From IMG/VR virus record IMGVR_UViG_3300030389_002371, positions 1 through 28,715 of that record: DNA of 28,715 nucleotides, one strand, 5' to 3'. Source of the DNA: a virus. Below the pieces are notes generated by a model. The model ran no database searches and was not told the origin of the DNA. It was given only the letters and a program-made list of their open reading frames with translations. This document shows positions 1-6,707 of the stretch, piece after piece. The position numbers were made by a program, and so were the translations under genes. Position 1 is the first letter of the stretch; the number at the start of each line of letters is the position of its first letter.

Positions 1-1
1 A

Positions 2-67
2 TTTGAACGGTACTTTACTGGTTTACGAATAAGTGGACCCGGCAATGTCGCAATCAAAAGGAGTTAA
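2..67 (+). CDS. 3' end of an upstream gene, possibly a head protein (partial)
   Basis: This frame is open from the window edge for 21 codons and ends in TAA three bases before the next start, with that gene's Shine-Dalgarno (AAAAGGAG) inside its last codons. Such overlap is normal for this genome. By position, just before the neck genes, the expected neighbour is the major capsid protein, but the tail seen (ending SGPGNVAIKRS) is too short to recognise. The +1 frame, ending LNGTLLVYE then TAA at 30-32, is an alternative 3' end that I cannot exclude. Confidence 0.35.
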   Translation, partial: FERYFTGLRISGPGNVAIKRS

Positions 68-69
68 CA

Positions 70-291
70 ATGAGCTACTATCCAGCTGCCAAAATTATTA
101 ATGATACTGCTGCACATACAGGTCGATTTGGCTGTATAAAAGCATTACAAGATTCAGTTATCAATACTTTGGTTGCTGAAAACATTACAGGCGATTTAAC
201 GTCTTTGCAGTTTAAATCTAATACTGCCATTGAAGGTGTTATTACAAGTGTCAAGCTTGATAGTGGTACTGTTATTGCTTATCTGATATGA
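70..291 (+). CDS. small structural protein of the head/neck region
   Basis: A 73-residue protein preceded by a good Shine-Dalgarno (AAAGGAG, 6 bases before ATG) and overlapping the next gene by 4 bases (ATGA). It is rich in Thr, Val and Ile and ends in a beta-type pattern (GVITSVKLDSGTVIAYLI). The arrangement G-CIKAL-D followed by the closing SGTVIAY strand resembles small proteins often encoded beside the capsid gene in marine phages. A decoration or virion role is an inference from position; no catalytic motif is visible. Confidence 0.75.
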   Translation: MSYYPAAKIINDTAAHTGRFGCIKALQDSVINTLVAENITGDLTSLQFKSNTAIEGVITSVKLDSGTVIAYLI

Positions 292-641
292 GCCTTGCAA
301 ACGCCTTAAAAAAAGCTGCATCAAAGACACTAAGCAAGCTTGGTGGAGATGTAACCATAAGGCGAGTTAGTACTGGCAGCTACAATACAACCACTGGCGC
401 CATAACAGAGACAACATCTGATACAACCATAAAAGGTGTACTTGATAATGTTTCAAGGTCACAGGTCAATGATTTGATTGAGTCACAAGACAAGATTCTT
501 ACTATATCTGCAAATGACATAACCTTTGTACCTACAACAAAAGATAGAGTTGTCATAAGTAGTGTTGAATTTAAAATTATCAGTATTTCTGTTAATGAAC
601 AAAACAATACACCAATAAGCTTTGAACTGGTACTGAGGTAA
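288..641 (+). CDS. head closure / head-tail adaptor protein
   Basis: 117 residues. After an N-terminal helix (LANALKKAASKTLSKLG) come beta strands (DVTIRRVSTGSY, GVLDNVSRSQV, KILTISANDI, DRVVISSVEFKIISIS). This is the layout of small head-closure proteins such as SPP1 gp16 or lambda FII, which seal the portal after packaging and present the docking face for the tail. The position between the head genes and the gp10-like and tail-terminator genes fits. The family is assigned by fold pattern and order, not a diagnostic motif, so an adjacent adaptor role remains possible. Confidence 0.6.
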   Translation: MSLANALKKAASKTLSKLGGDVTIRRVSTGSYNTTTGAITETTSDTTIKGVLDNVSRSQVNDLIESQDKILTISANDITFVPTTKDRVVISSVEFKIISISVNEQNNTPISFELVLR

Positions 642-643
642 CT

Positions 644-982
644 ATGGCAAGAGAAATAAGATTGTCTGGTATTGGTGAACACTTTGAAGATAAAGTCATT
701 CGTACTGTTAAGAAAGCAACTTTACTTTGGGAGGAGAGAGTAAAAAAAGCAACGCCAGTTGATACTGGTAACCTAAAAGGTTCTTGGCAAAATGATATAC
801 AACCATTTGTCGGGGAAGTTTTTACAGATGTAGAGTATGCTGAACCAGTTGCTTATGGTACAAGTCTGCCACCAAGTTGGGGTGGTCAATTTAGAACAAG
901 ACAACAAACAATAAAAGGTTATCCAGAGCTAATAGGAAAACAACTTGAAGGTTTTATTGAAGATGAATTTAGGAGGGCATAA
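644..982 (+). CDS. HK97 gp10-like tail component (neck/tail completion)
   Basis: 112 residues starting 2 bases after the previous stop. The segment VKKATPVDTGNLKGSWQ is the hallmark of the HK97 gp10-like family (a TPVDTGxLrxS turn after a long helix), followed by strands and an aromatic-rich stretch (VEYAEPVAYGTSLPPSWGG) and a C-terminal helix. Family members work at the head-tail interface or tail tip during tail completion. It overlaps the tail-terminator gene by one base (TAATG), pointing to translational coupling. Family confident; exact position in the virion not. Confidence 0.85.
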   Translation: MAREIRLSGIGEHFEDKVIRTVKKATLLWEERVKKATPVDTGNLKGSWQNDIQPFVGEVFTDVEYAEPVAYGTSLPPSWGGQFRTRQQTIKGYPELIGKQLEGFIEDEFRRA

Positions 983-1389
983 TGGCAGCATTAGATTTAA
1001 ATACAGTAAGATCAACTATTGAAGGAAGACTTGCAACAGAATTAGCATCAAGCCCTGCAATACCTGTTGTATTTGGTAATATGTCTTTTGATTCAACAAC
1101 AGAAGATACATTTGTTCAATGTCTTACAAGCTTCGGTACAGGTAGATACTTGGCTGATGGTGTGAATGTTTTGGTTGGCCTTGTTCTTATTAATATATTT
1201 ACAGAAGAAGGAATTGGTCCTGGGGCAAACTTTACAATTGGCAAAAGGTTGCGTGACCTTTACAATAAAGTGACAGTATCAGATGTTATTTTTGATTCGC
1301 CAGTAGGTCCAGAGGTTTTGACATCTAGTCCAGAAGGTAAGTTTCAAACACAATTAAGAATAACATTTGAGATTTATGAGGAACTTTAA
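982..1389 (+). CDS. tail terminator / tail completion protein (DUF4128-like)
   Basis: 135 residues with a strong Shine-Dalgarno (AGGAGGG). It opens with a helix (LNTVRSTIEGRLATEL), then alternating strands including FVQCLTSFGTGRYLADGVNVLVGLVLINIFTEEGIG, and closes with FQTQLRITFEIYEEL. The helix-plus-sheet plan and the place just before the tail tube gene match lambda gpU-type terminators, which cap the growing tube and fix its length before head attachment. Assigned by fold pattern and synteny. Confidence 0.75.
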   Translation: MAALDLNTVRSTIEGRLATELASSPAIPVVFGNMSFDSTTEDTFVQCLTSFGTGRYLADGVNVLVGLVLINIFTEEGIGPGANFTIGKRLRDLYNKVTVSDVIFDSPVGPEVLTSSPEGKFQTQLRITFEIYEEL

Positions 1390-1391
1390 TT

Positions 1392-1544
1392 ATGGCAAAA
1401 CTTGAAATTACTGAAGATATGCTTGATGCGATAGAAGCAGTAAAGGGTAGAAGAGAGTCACAATACTGGGACCCAGAATGTAGAAAATATTATGAGGCAC
1501 AACAAAATGCCAAAAAAGATGTGAAAAATACTAAAAAAGGTTAA
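1392..1544 (+). CDS. small charged hypothetical protein (50 aa)
   Basis: ATG at 1392, two bases after the preceding stop, to TAA at 1542-1544. The 50-residue product is helical and strongly charged: an acidic N-terminal half (LEITEDMLDAIEAVKGRRES), a WDPEC segment, and a lysine-rich tail (KDVKNTKKG). It fills the gap between the tail terminator and tail tube genes on the same strand, with normal codon use for the window. No family recognised and no membrane segment; a tail accessory role is only suggested by position. Confidence 0.6.
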   Translation: MAKLEITEDMLDAIEAVKGRRESQYWDPECRKYYEAQQNAKKDVKNTKKG

Positions 1545-1569
1545 TATAAAATAAATACTTTTTTTTGTT

Positions 1570-1986
1570 ATGGCTGTAAAAGGTGATGTTGGAAAAATTA
1601 TGTTCCACAATGCTGCTGGTACTGAGGCAGATGTAAGTGATTTAAGGGCATGGTCATTGTCTGTCACTAAAGACACAATGGAAACAACAAAAATGGGTGA
1701 TACCTCTAAAACTTTTGTTGGTGGCCTTATTTCGGGTGAGGGTTCTGCAACCTTACTTTACAACCCATCAGGCAACTCAGATTATCAAGCATTTATTGAT
1801 GATGTTCTTGTAACTGGCGATGCTGCAGACGCATTGTTTGAATTGTTTCCAGACTCTGCACAATCTGCAAAAAAAATTGGTTTTTCTGGAATAGTTACCA
1901 ATGCAGAATATGGTGCAACACTTGGCGAGATACAAGAGGTCAATATAACCTTTATCACAAGTGGTGCCATAACTTCAGCTATATAG
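1570..1986 (+). CDS. major tail tube protein
   Basis: 138 residues. The N-terminus (MAVKGDVGKIMF) and the central segment VTKDTMETTKMGDTSKTFVGGL-SGEGSATLLY are typical of the siphovirus tail tube family: strand, a T-T-MGD loop, then a glycine-rich hairpin. Hexameric rings of this protein stack around the tape measure to form the tube. It lies between the tail terminator and the frameshifted chaperone, the usual lambda order (U, V, G/GT, H). No Shine-Dalgarno is visible; the ATG follows a run of T. Confidence 0.85.
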   Translation: MAVKGDVGKIMFHNAAGTEADVSDLRAWSLSVTKDTMETTKMGDTSKTFVGGLISGEGSATLLYNPSGNSDYQAFIDDVLVTGDAADALFELFPDSAQSAKKIGFSGIVTNAEYGATLGEIQEVNITFITSGAITSAI

Positions 1987-2014
1987 TACATTAGGATAAC
2001 CAACCTAATAATTT

Positions 2015-2365
2015 ATGGCAAAAAGAAATGTCGACCTTATTACTGAAGCCTTTGGCGAGGTAATGAGTAACAGAAGAAAGTATGAACTAAAAAAGCCAAA
2101 TGGCGAACTGTTAAAAGAATTATATTTTCCACCATTAACTAGACACGACAGAATACAAGCACAAGCTGCTGCTGGCTCTGAGGAAGGATTAGTAATATCA
2201 ACAAGACTTCTTTGCCAGCTTGCAGAGAATAAAGATGGATCAAAAGCATTTGCTTCTGCTGATGCTGAAAGCCTTAAAAGGTTTCTTCCTGAAACAGTAT
2301 TAAATGATTTAGAAATATTTATGATGGGTTTAAATGTTGACTTGGGTGCAGCAAAAAACGAATAA
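2015..2365 (+). CDS. tail assembly chaperone, short form (lambda gpG analogue)
   Basis: 116 residues, charged and helical, starting MAKRNVDLITEAFGEVMSNR and containing a YELKKPNGELLKELYFPPLT segment of the kind seen in tail chaperones that bind the tape measure and tube subunits during assembly. It lies directly between tail tube and tape measure genes. The frame ends at TAA 2363-2365, six bases after an AAAAAAC slippery heptamer, and a second open frame continues in -1 (next entry). The short form should be the major product, as in lambda. Confidence 0.88.
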   Translation: MAKRNVDLITEAFGEVMSNRRKYELKKPNGELLKELYFPPLTRHDRIQAQAAAGSEEGLVISTRLLCQLAENKDGSKAFASADAESLKRFLPETVLNDLEIFMMGLNVDLGAAKNE

Positions 2366-2541
2366 AGCGAGACAACTGGTTAAATTTTGAGTTTTTTCTC
2401 GCAACAGAACTTGGTAAGACATTAGTTGAATTAAGAAAAGCTATTACAGAAGAGGAGCTTGTACATTGGGCTGCTTACTATGAAGTTAAATATGAAAGAG
2501 AAAAACAAGAAATGAATCGTCAAAAAGCCAAAACAAGGTAA
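2015..2541 (+). CDS. tail assembly chaperone, frameshifted long form (gpGT analogue)
   Basis: A -1 shift at AAAAAAC (2353-2359) moves ribosomes from codon AAC (2357-2359) into the frame that reads CGA ATA AAG CGA GAC AAC TGG onward to TAA at 2539-2541, adding about 60 residues for a 175-residue fusion. The added part (NWLNFEFFLATELGKT, then LRKAITEEELVHWAAYYE) has the tryptophan and EEL-W-AYY pattern typical of T-domains that recruit tail tube subunits to the tape measure. The second frame has no start of its own, and its only obvious means of expression is the shift. Confidence 0.8.
2353..2359 (+). promoter_or_regulatory. programmed -1 ribosomal frameshift site (A AAA AAC)
   Basis: In the zero frame the codons are GCA AAA AAC, so the heptamer is A AAA AAC, a canonical X XXY YYZ slippery sequence. 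It sits just before the zero-frame stop of the tail chaperone gene, exactly where the -1 open frame carrying the T-like domain begins. The lambda G/GT shift sets the ratio of the two chaperone forms. No strong downstream pseudoknot is obvious by eye. Confidence 0.8.
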
Positions 2542-2566
2542 TATATAATAAAGGTTATTTGCGTTT

Positions 2567-4261
2567 GTGGCACAATCTACTGTCAGATTAATAGTTGATG
2601 CACAAAATGCAATAAGACCATTGCAGCGCACTGATCAGATAACAAGACAACTTAGTAAAAATACAGATAAATTAAAAGGCAGATTAGATAGATCAAATCG
2701 TTCATTTAGAGAGCAGGGAAGATCGGCAAAGGTGGCTGCTGGTGGAGTACAAACATTAACTAGATCATTAGCACCTTTATTAAAAGCATTAGCAGTAGCA
2801 GCAACAGCAAGATTTATATTTGTTAAAACAGCAGAACTACAAACACAAAGAACAGCACTTATACAACTTACTGGCTCTGTAGATTCTGCAAATAAAATAA
2901 TAAGCCAACTACAAGCATTTGGTAATGTTACACCCTTTACAAGTAGTGAATTAATAGAACAGTCAAAACGGTTAAAGGCTTTTGGCTTTGAAACAGAAGA
3001 TTTGGTTGATACTGTAAAAAGATTATCAGATGTTGCTGGTGCTACTGGTGCAGATTTAAGTGGTATATCAACAGCTTTTGGTCAAATATTGGCAAAGGGT
3101 AAGTTACAAAGAGAGGAAGAATTGCAGTTATTAGAAAGAGGAGTTGATATTACAAGTGAATTAAAACGTATTACAGGTCTGCAGGGTGAAGAATTTGAAT
3201 CTGCAATGCGTAAAGGTAAGATTGGTGCTGATTTAGTTAATCAAGCATTAATAAATCTTACAAGTGAAGGTGGTGTATTTTTTGGTGGTGCAACAAAACA
3301 ATCGCAAACATTAAACGGACAGTTATCAACTTTCCAAGATAATGTAGAAACGCTTGCAAGAACTATTGGTGAAGTTTTAACACCAGCATTAATGGGTGCT
3401 TTAAAAACTGCAAATAAATTATTAGGTGCAATAAATAGATTATTTTCTAGTGACTTTCAAAGACAAATATCTGGTTTCAGAGCAAACTTAATAGTTCCCG
3501 GCGGTACCCTAAGTGACTTAAAAAAAATAGAGGACTTTACAAAAAATATACAACCTTTAGGTCTTGATACAGAAGCACTTGATCTAAGGATTAGTCAGTT
3601 ACAAGGAACAAAAAATCAGATAGACACACTTATGAATCAAATGGGTGGAAGAATAAGTCTTGAAGAAATAAATCAATCTTTATCAACACAAGAAGCATTA
3701 ACAAAAAAAATCAATGAGCTAACTGCAAGAAAAAATTTATTACTTGATGGTACTGATAGAAAAGTAAAAAAAATTGAAGAAAGCACTGGTGGTGTAAGTG
3801 ATGCCTTTAAAAAAATTGGCGATAGTATTGCACAAGGTGTATCTGATGCTCTGACAGATGCAATATTACAAGCAAGAACATTAGGTGAAGCTGCAAGAGG
3901 TATTTTAAATATGATTGCACGATCACTTTTACAACTTGGCATAAATACAATTCTTGCTGGATTTGGTGGTCCATTTGCAAATTTACCTACTTTTGCCAAT
4001 GGTGGTAGACCACCTGTTGGCAAACCATCAATCGTGGGTGAGAGAGGTCCAGAATTGTTTGTACCTTCTACTGCTGGAACAATTATTCCTAATCATTCTT
4101 TGGGTGGTGGTGTAACAAATAATATTGTTGTTAATGTAGATGCATCAGGTTCTAATGTAGAAGGAAATGAAAGTCAAAGCAGAGAGCTTGGCCTTGTTCT
4201 TTCTACTGCAATACAAGCACAACTAATACAAGAAAAACGACCCGGAGGTTTACTTGCATAA
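2567..4261 (+). CDS. tape measure protein
   Basis: 564 residues from a GTG start (VAQSTVRLIVDAQNAI). The N-terminal region is a basic coiled coil. Residues about 110-290 carry the tape-measure core: VTPFTSSELIEQSKRLKAFGF, then AGATGADLSGISTAFGQI and LTSEGGVFFGG-TKQSQTLNGQLST. A second coiled region and a hydrophobic stretch follow (about 415-470), then the glycine-rich end (ERGPELFVPSTAGTI, NNIVVNVDASGSN). It sets tail length and is ejected ahead of the DNA. At about 1.5 angstrom per residue it suggests a tail of roughly 80-90 nm, shorter than lambda's. The stop overlaps the next ATG by one base. Confidence 0.92.
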   Translation: MAQSTVRLIVDAQNAIRPLQRTDQITRQLSKNTDKLKGRLDRSNRSFREQGRSAKVAAGGVQTLTRSLAPLLKALAVAATARFIFVKTAELQTQRTALIQLTGSVDSANKIISQLQAFGNVTPFTSSELIEQSKRLKAFGFETEDLVDTVKRLSDVAGATGADLSGISTAFGQILAKGKLQREEELQLLERGVDITSELKRITGLQGEEFESAMRKGKIGADLVNQALINLTSEGGVFFGGATKQSQTLNGQLSTFQDNVETLARTIGEVLTPALMGALKTANKLLGAINRLFSSDFQRQISGFRANLIVPGGTLSDLKKIEDFTKNIQPLGLDTEALDLRISQLQGTKNQIDTLMNQMGGRISLEEINQSLSTQEALTKKINELTARKNLLLDGTDRKVKKIEESTGGVSDAFKKIGDSIAQGVSDALTDAILQARTLGEAARGILNMIARSLLQLGINTILAGFGGPFANLPTFANGGRPPVGKPSIVGERGPELFVPSTAGTIIPNHSLGGGVTNNIVVNVDASGSNVEGNESQSRELGLVLSTAIQAQLIQEKRPGGLLA

Positions 4262-4830
4262 TGGCAACCTTTCCATCATTTACACCAACTTATTCAAGTT
4301 TTAGAAAAAAATCAGAACCAGTAAAAAGACTTGTACGCTTTGCAGATGGGTATGAGCATAGGGTTTTGTTTGGACTAGCTAGTCATCAAAATCCCAAAAT
4401 ATATGATTTAGAGTTTAACGAATCTGAAGAAGATGCAGATGTTATTGAAGCATTTTTAGATAGCAGAGCAAATGACCAAGCAAGCTTTACTTTTACACCG
4501 CACGGAGAAGGTGTATCAAAAACAGGTACTTACAGCCAATCAGGAACCACTGTGACAATCACTGTAACCAAACATGGTATTGCTATTGGTGAAACTGTAA
4601 CTCTTGATTTTACAACTGGTTCTGCAACAGACGGAACATTTATTGTTGCATCTTCTGCTGACCAAAATACTTTCACTGTTACGGCTGGTTCAAGTGCTAC
4701 CAATAGTGGAAATGTATCTGTTACTGTTTCTGGTGCTAAAAAGTTTGTTTGCGAAAGCTGGACAAAAACAATACCTTACAATAATAGAGCCAGAATTAAT
4801 ACAACATTTAGAGAGGTGTTTGAACCATGA
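4261..4830 (+). CDS. minor tail protein, lambda gpM-like, with inserted beta domain
   Basis: 189 residues. Residues 1-85 match the gpM family (RLVRFADGYEHRVLFGL, DLEFNESEEDADVIEAFLDSR, ASFTFTPHGEG), and residues 158-189 match its end (KKFVCESWTKTIPYNNRARINTTFREV). Between them, residues about 86-157 form an extra Thr/Val-rich module that also occurs in the gpJ-like protein of this phage. Lambda gpM is only about 109 residues, so the extra length is this insertion. The protein belongs to the distal tail region. It overlaps the gpL gene by 4 bases (ATGA). Confidence 0.85.
   Translation: MATFPSFTPTYSSFRKKSEPVKRLVRFADGYEHRVLFGLASHQNPKIYDLEFNESEEDADVIEAFLDSRANDQASFTFTPHGEGVSKTGTYSQSGTTVTITVTKHGIAIGETVTLDFTTGSATDGTFIVASSADQNTFTVTAGSSATNSGNVSVTVSGAKKFVCESWTKTIPYNNRARINTTFREVFEP
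4516..4731 (+). repeat. copy 1 of a shared tail-protein beta module (inserted in gpM-like protein)
   Basis: Encodes about 72 residues with the pattern Y-QSGTT-TIT-T-HG, then DFT-GSATDG, then D-NTFTV. The same pattern occurs at 9704-9908 inside the gpJ-like protein. DNA of the two copies has diverged, so the similarity is at protein level. The flanking gpM sequence is contiguous with the family if this block is removed. Ends are approximate. Confidence 0.75.
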
Positions 4831-5402
4831 GCAGTAGTGTTATTAGTGATATTCAATCAATTAATCCTTCATCAATTATTGAATTATTTACTCTTACTAC
4901 AACTGCTGCTTTGCATGGCTCTGCGACAACATATAGATTTCATGCTGGTTCAAGTTTAAATGCTAATGGAGAGATTGTTTGGGCTGGTAATACATACCAA
5001 AGATTCCCTGTACAAGTAGAAGGCTTTGCATATCAAAAAGGGCAAATACCAAGACCAACTTTAACTGTAAGTAATGTTCTTGGAACTATTACATCAATTC
5101 TTCTTACTGTAAATCAAACAACAACTGGTAATGATTTAACAGGGGCAACTCTTACAAGAATACGAACACTTGCTAAATTTATTGATGCTGTAAATTTTGC
5201 TGGTAATGTAAATCCCTACGGCACACCAGACCCAAACGCTGAATTTGCACAAGAGATATATTCGATTGATAGAAAGTCACAAGAAACAAGAGAGGTAGTT
5301 TCTTTTGAACTTGCTGCACCAATTGATCTTGCTGGTGTTCGTGCGCCAAAAAGACAATGTACAAGAGCAGAATTTCCTAGCATTGGCCGAATAAAAATAT
5401 GA
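4827..5402 (+). CDS. minor tail protein, lambda gpL-like, lacking the Fe-S end
   Basis: 191 residues. SVISDIQSINPSSIIELFTL, then WAGNTYQRFPVQVEGFAY, PRPTLTVSN, and SRETREVVSFELAAPIDL-type sequence (here SQETREVVSFELAAPIDLAG) are gpL family features. gpL sits in the tail tip between hub and tube. Lambda gpL is about 232 residues and has a C-terminal four-cysteine [4Fe-4S] domain. Here the protein stops soon after the first Cys (PKRQCTRAEFPSIGRIKI), so the cluster-binding part is missing. It starts in an ATGA overlap and overlaps the gpK-like gene by 4 bases. Confidence 0.88.
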   Translation: MSSSVISDIQSINPSSIIELFTLTTTAALHGSATTYRFHAGSSLNANGEIVWAGNTYQRFPVQVEGFAYQKGQIPRPTLTVSNVLGTITSILLTVNQTTTGNDLTGATLTRIRTLAKFIDAVNFAGNVNPYGTPDPNAEFAQEIYSIDRKSQETREVVSFELAAPIDLAGVRAPKRQCTRAEFPSIGRIKI

Positions 5403-6100
5403 GTTGGAAAGATGTTGCATTGGCTCATGCAAAAGAGCAAGACCCGAAAGAGTCTTGTGGTTTGTTAATAGATATAAAAGGAAAAGAAAAATATTTTGCT
5501 TGTAAAAATTTATCAAATTGGTCAAATCAATGTTTTATTATTGACCCTGTAGACTATGCAAAAGCAGAAGATACTGGGAAAATTCTAGCTGTTATACATA
5601 GCCACCCAACAACACAACCTATTGCAAGTCAAGCAGATATGATAAGTTGCGAAGATTCAAAATTACCTTGGCATATAGTTAATCCAAAAACGGAACAGTG
5701 GGGATATTATGAACCAAGTGGTTACAAGCCACCTCTTATTGGTAGGCATTGGGTTTGGGGTGTTACTGATTGTTGGGCACTAGTAAGAGATTGGTATAAA
5801 GAAACAAAAGGAATAATTTTAAGAGATTGGGAAAGACCAATTACACCTGAGGAATTTATTGCAGACCCTATGTTTGAAAGATGTGCATGGCGTACTGGTT
5901 TCAGGCAATTAAGACCTGAAGAAAAACTTGAAAATGGCGATTTGTTATTTATGTCTATTTTGACCACAGGTTTAAATCATGTGGCGATTTTTATAGATGG
6001 AGATGTTTTACATCATTTAGCAGATAGAATAAGCTGTAAGGAACCATACAACGAATGGTTGTTAAAATGTACTGGCATGAGGTTGCGCTATGCTCCGTAA
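5399..6100 (+). CDS. tail assembly protein, lambda gpK-like (JAMM + NlpC/P60)
   Basis: 233 residues with two domains. The JAB/MPN metalloprotease-like part (about 1-105) has Glu18 in PKESCGLL and the zinc motif HSHPTTQPIASQAD (His67, His69, Asp80). The NlpC/P60 cysteine peptidase part (about 112-233) has Cys125 in GVTDCWALVRDWY and His194 in GLNHVAIFIDGDVLHH. This fusion is characteristic of gpK of lambda-like tails, used in tail-tip assembly and probably local peptidoglycan cutting during entry. It is not the lysis endolysin. Overlaps gpL by 4 bases and gpI by 11. Confidence 0.92.
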   Translation: MSWKDVALAHAKEQDPKESCGLLIDIKGKEKYFACKNLSNWSNQCFIIDPVDYAKAEDTGKILAVIHSHPTTQPIASQADMISCEDSKLPWHIVNPKTEQWGYYEPSGYKPPLIGRHWVWGVTDCWALVRDWYKETKGIILRDWERPITPEEFIADPMFERCAWRTGFRQLRPEEKLENGDLLFMSILTTGLNHVAIFIDGDVLHHLADRISCKEPYNEWLLKCTGMRLRYAP

Positions 6101-6707
6101 ACTTAAACTGTATGGCGAACTAGCCGAGATAACTGGCCATAAGGAATTTGATGTTGCTGTAAATACAACAGCACAAGCTGTAAGCTTTCTTGTAAATAAT
6201 TTTCCACAGTTAGAAAGTCATATGGCAGCTAGGTATTATCAAGTGTTATTAGAAAAAGAAGATGTAGGTATTGATGAATTACATTATCCTATAGGTCAAT
6301 CTGATATTAAATTTGTTCCTGTAGTATCTGGTGCTGGTGGTAATTTAGGAAGAATACTTTTAGGTGGTGCTTTAATTGCTATGAGTTTTGGTGTTGGTGG
6401 TTTATTTACAAATCCACTTACGTTAGGTGGTAAAGGTTTTTTTGGTTTCGCTTCTGCTGGTATGGGTGCAAAAGCTGCTTTTGGTATTGGTGCTGCATTA
6501 GTTCTAACTGGCGTAAGTGGTATGTTGTTTCCAGTACCAAAACTCCCAGAGTTTAGTTCAGAGCAAGATCCAAGATTATCATTTAGTTTTAGTGGAACAC
6601 AACAAACATCTAGGGCTGGAACACCTGTACCAATTGTTTATGGCGAGATTGTTACTGGTTCTGTTGTAATTAGTGGTGGTATAGATACTGAACAGGTACA
6701 AGTATGA
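6090..6707 (+). CDS. tail assembly protein, lambda gpI-like
   Basis: 205 residues. Residues 1-75 form the ubiquitin-like beta-grasp domain of gpI (LRKLKLYGELAEITGHKEF, then DIKFVPVVSGAG). A glycine/alanine-rich hydrophobic middle (about 83-150) and an end ending GTPVPIVYGEIVTGSVVISGG follow, as in gpI proteins, which assist assembly of the gpJ spike and are not kept in the mature virion in lambda. Placed between gpK and gpJ homologues as in lambda, overlapping both (11 and 4 bases). Confidence 0.88.
   Translation: MLRKLKLYGELAEITGHKEFDVAVNTTAQAVSFLVNNFPQLESHMAARYYQVLLEKEDVGIDELHYPIGQSDIKFVPVVSGAGGNLGRILLGGALIAMSFGVGGLFTNPLTLGGKGFFGFASAGMGAKAAFGIGAALVLTGVSGMLFPVPKLPEFSSEQDPRLSFSFSGTQQTSRAGTPVPIVYGEIVTGSVVISGGIDTEQVQV

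Noticed and set aside
5399-6100. Endolysin (NlpC/P60 domain)
   Set aside because: The domain is fused to a JAMM domain and lies between gpL and gpI homologues, so it is the tail protein gpK, not the lysis enzyme.
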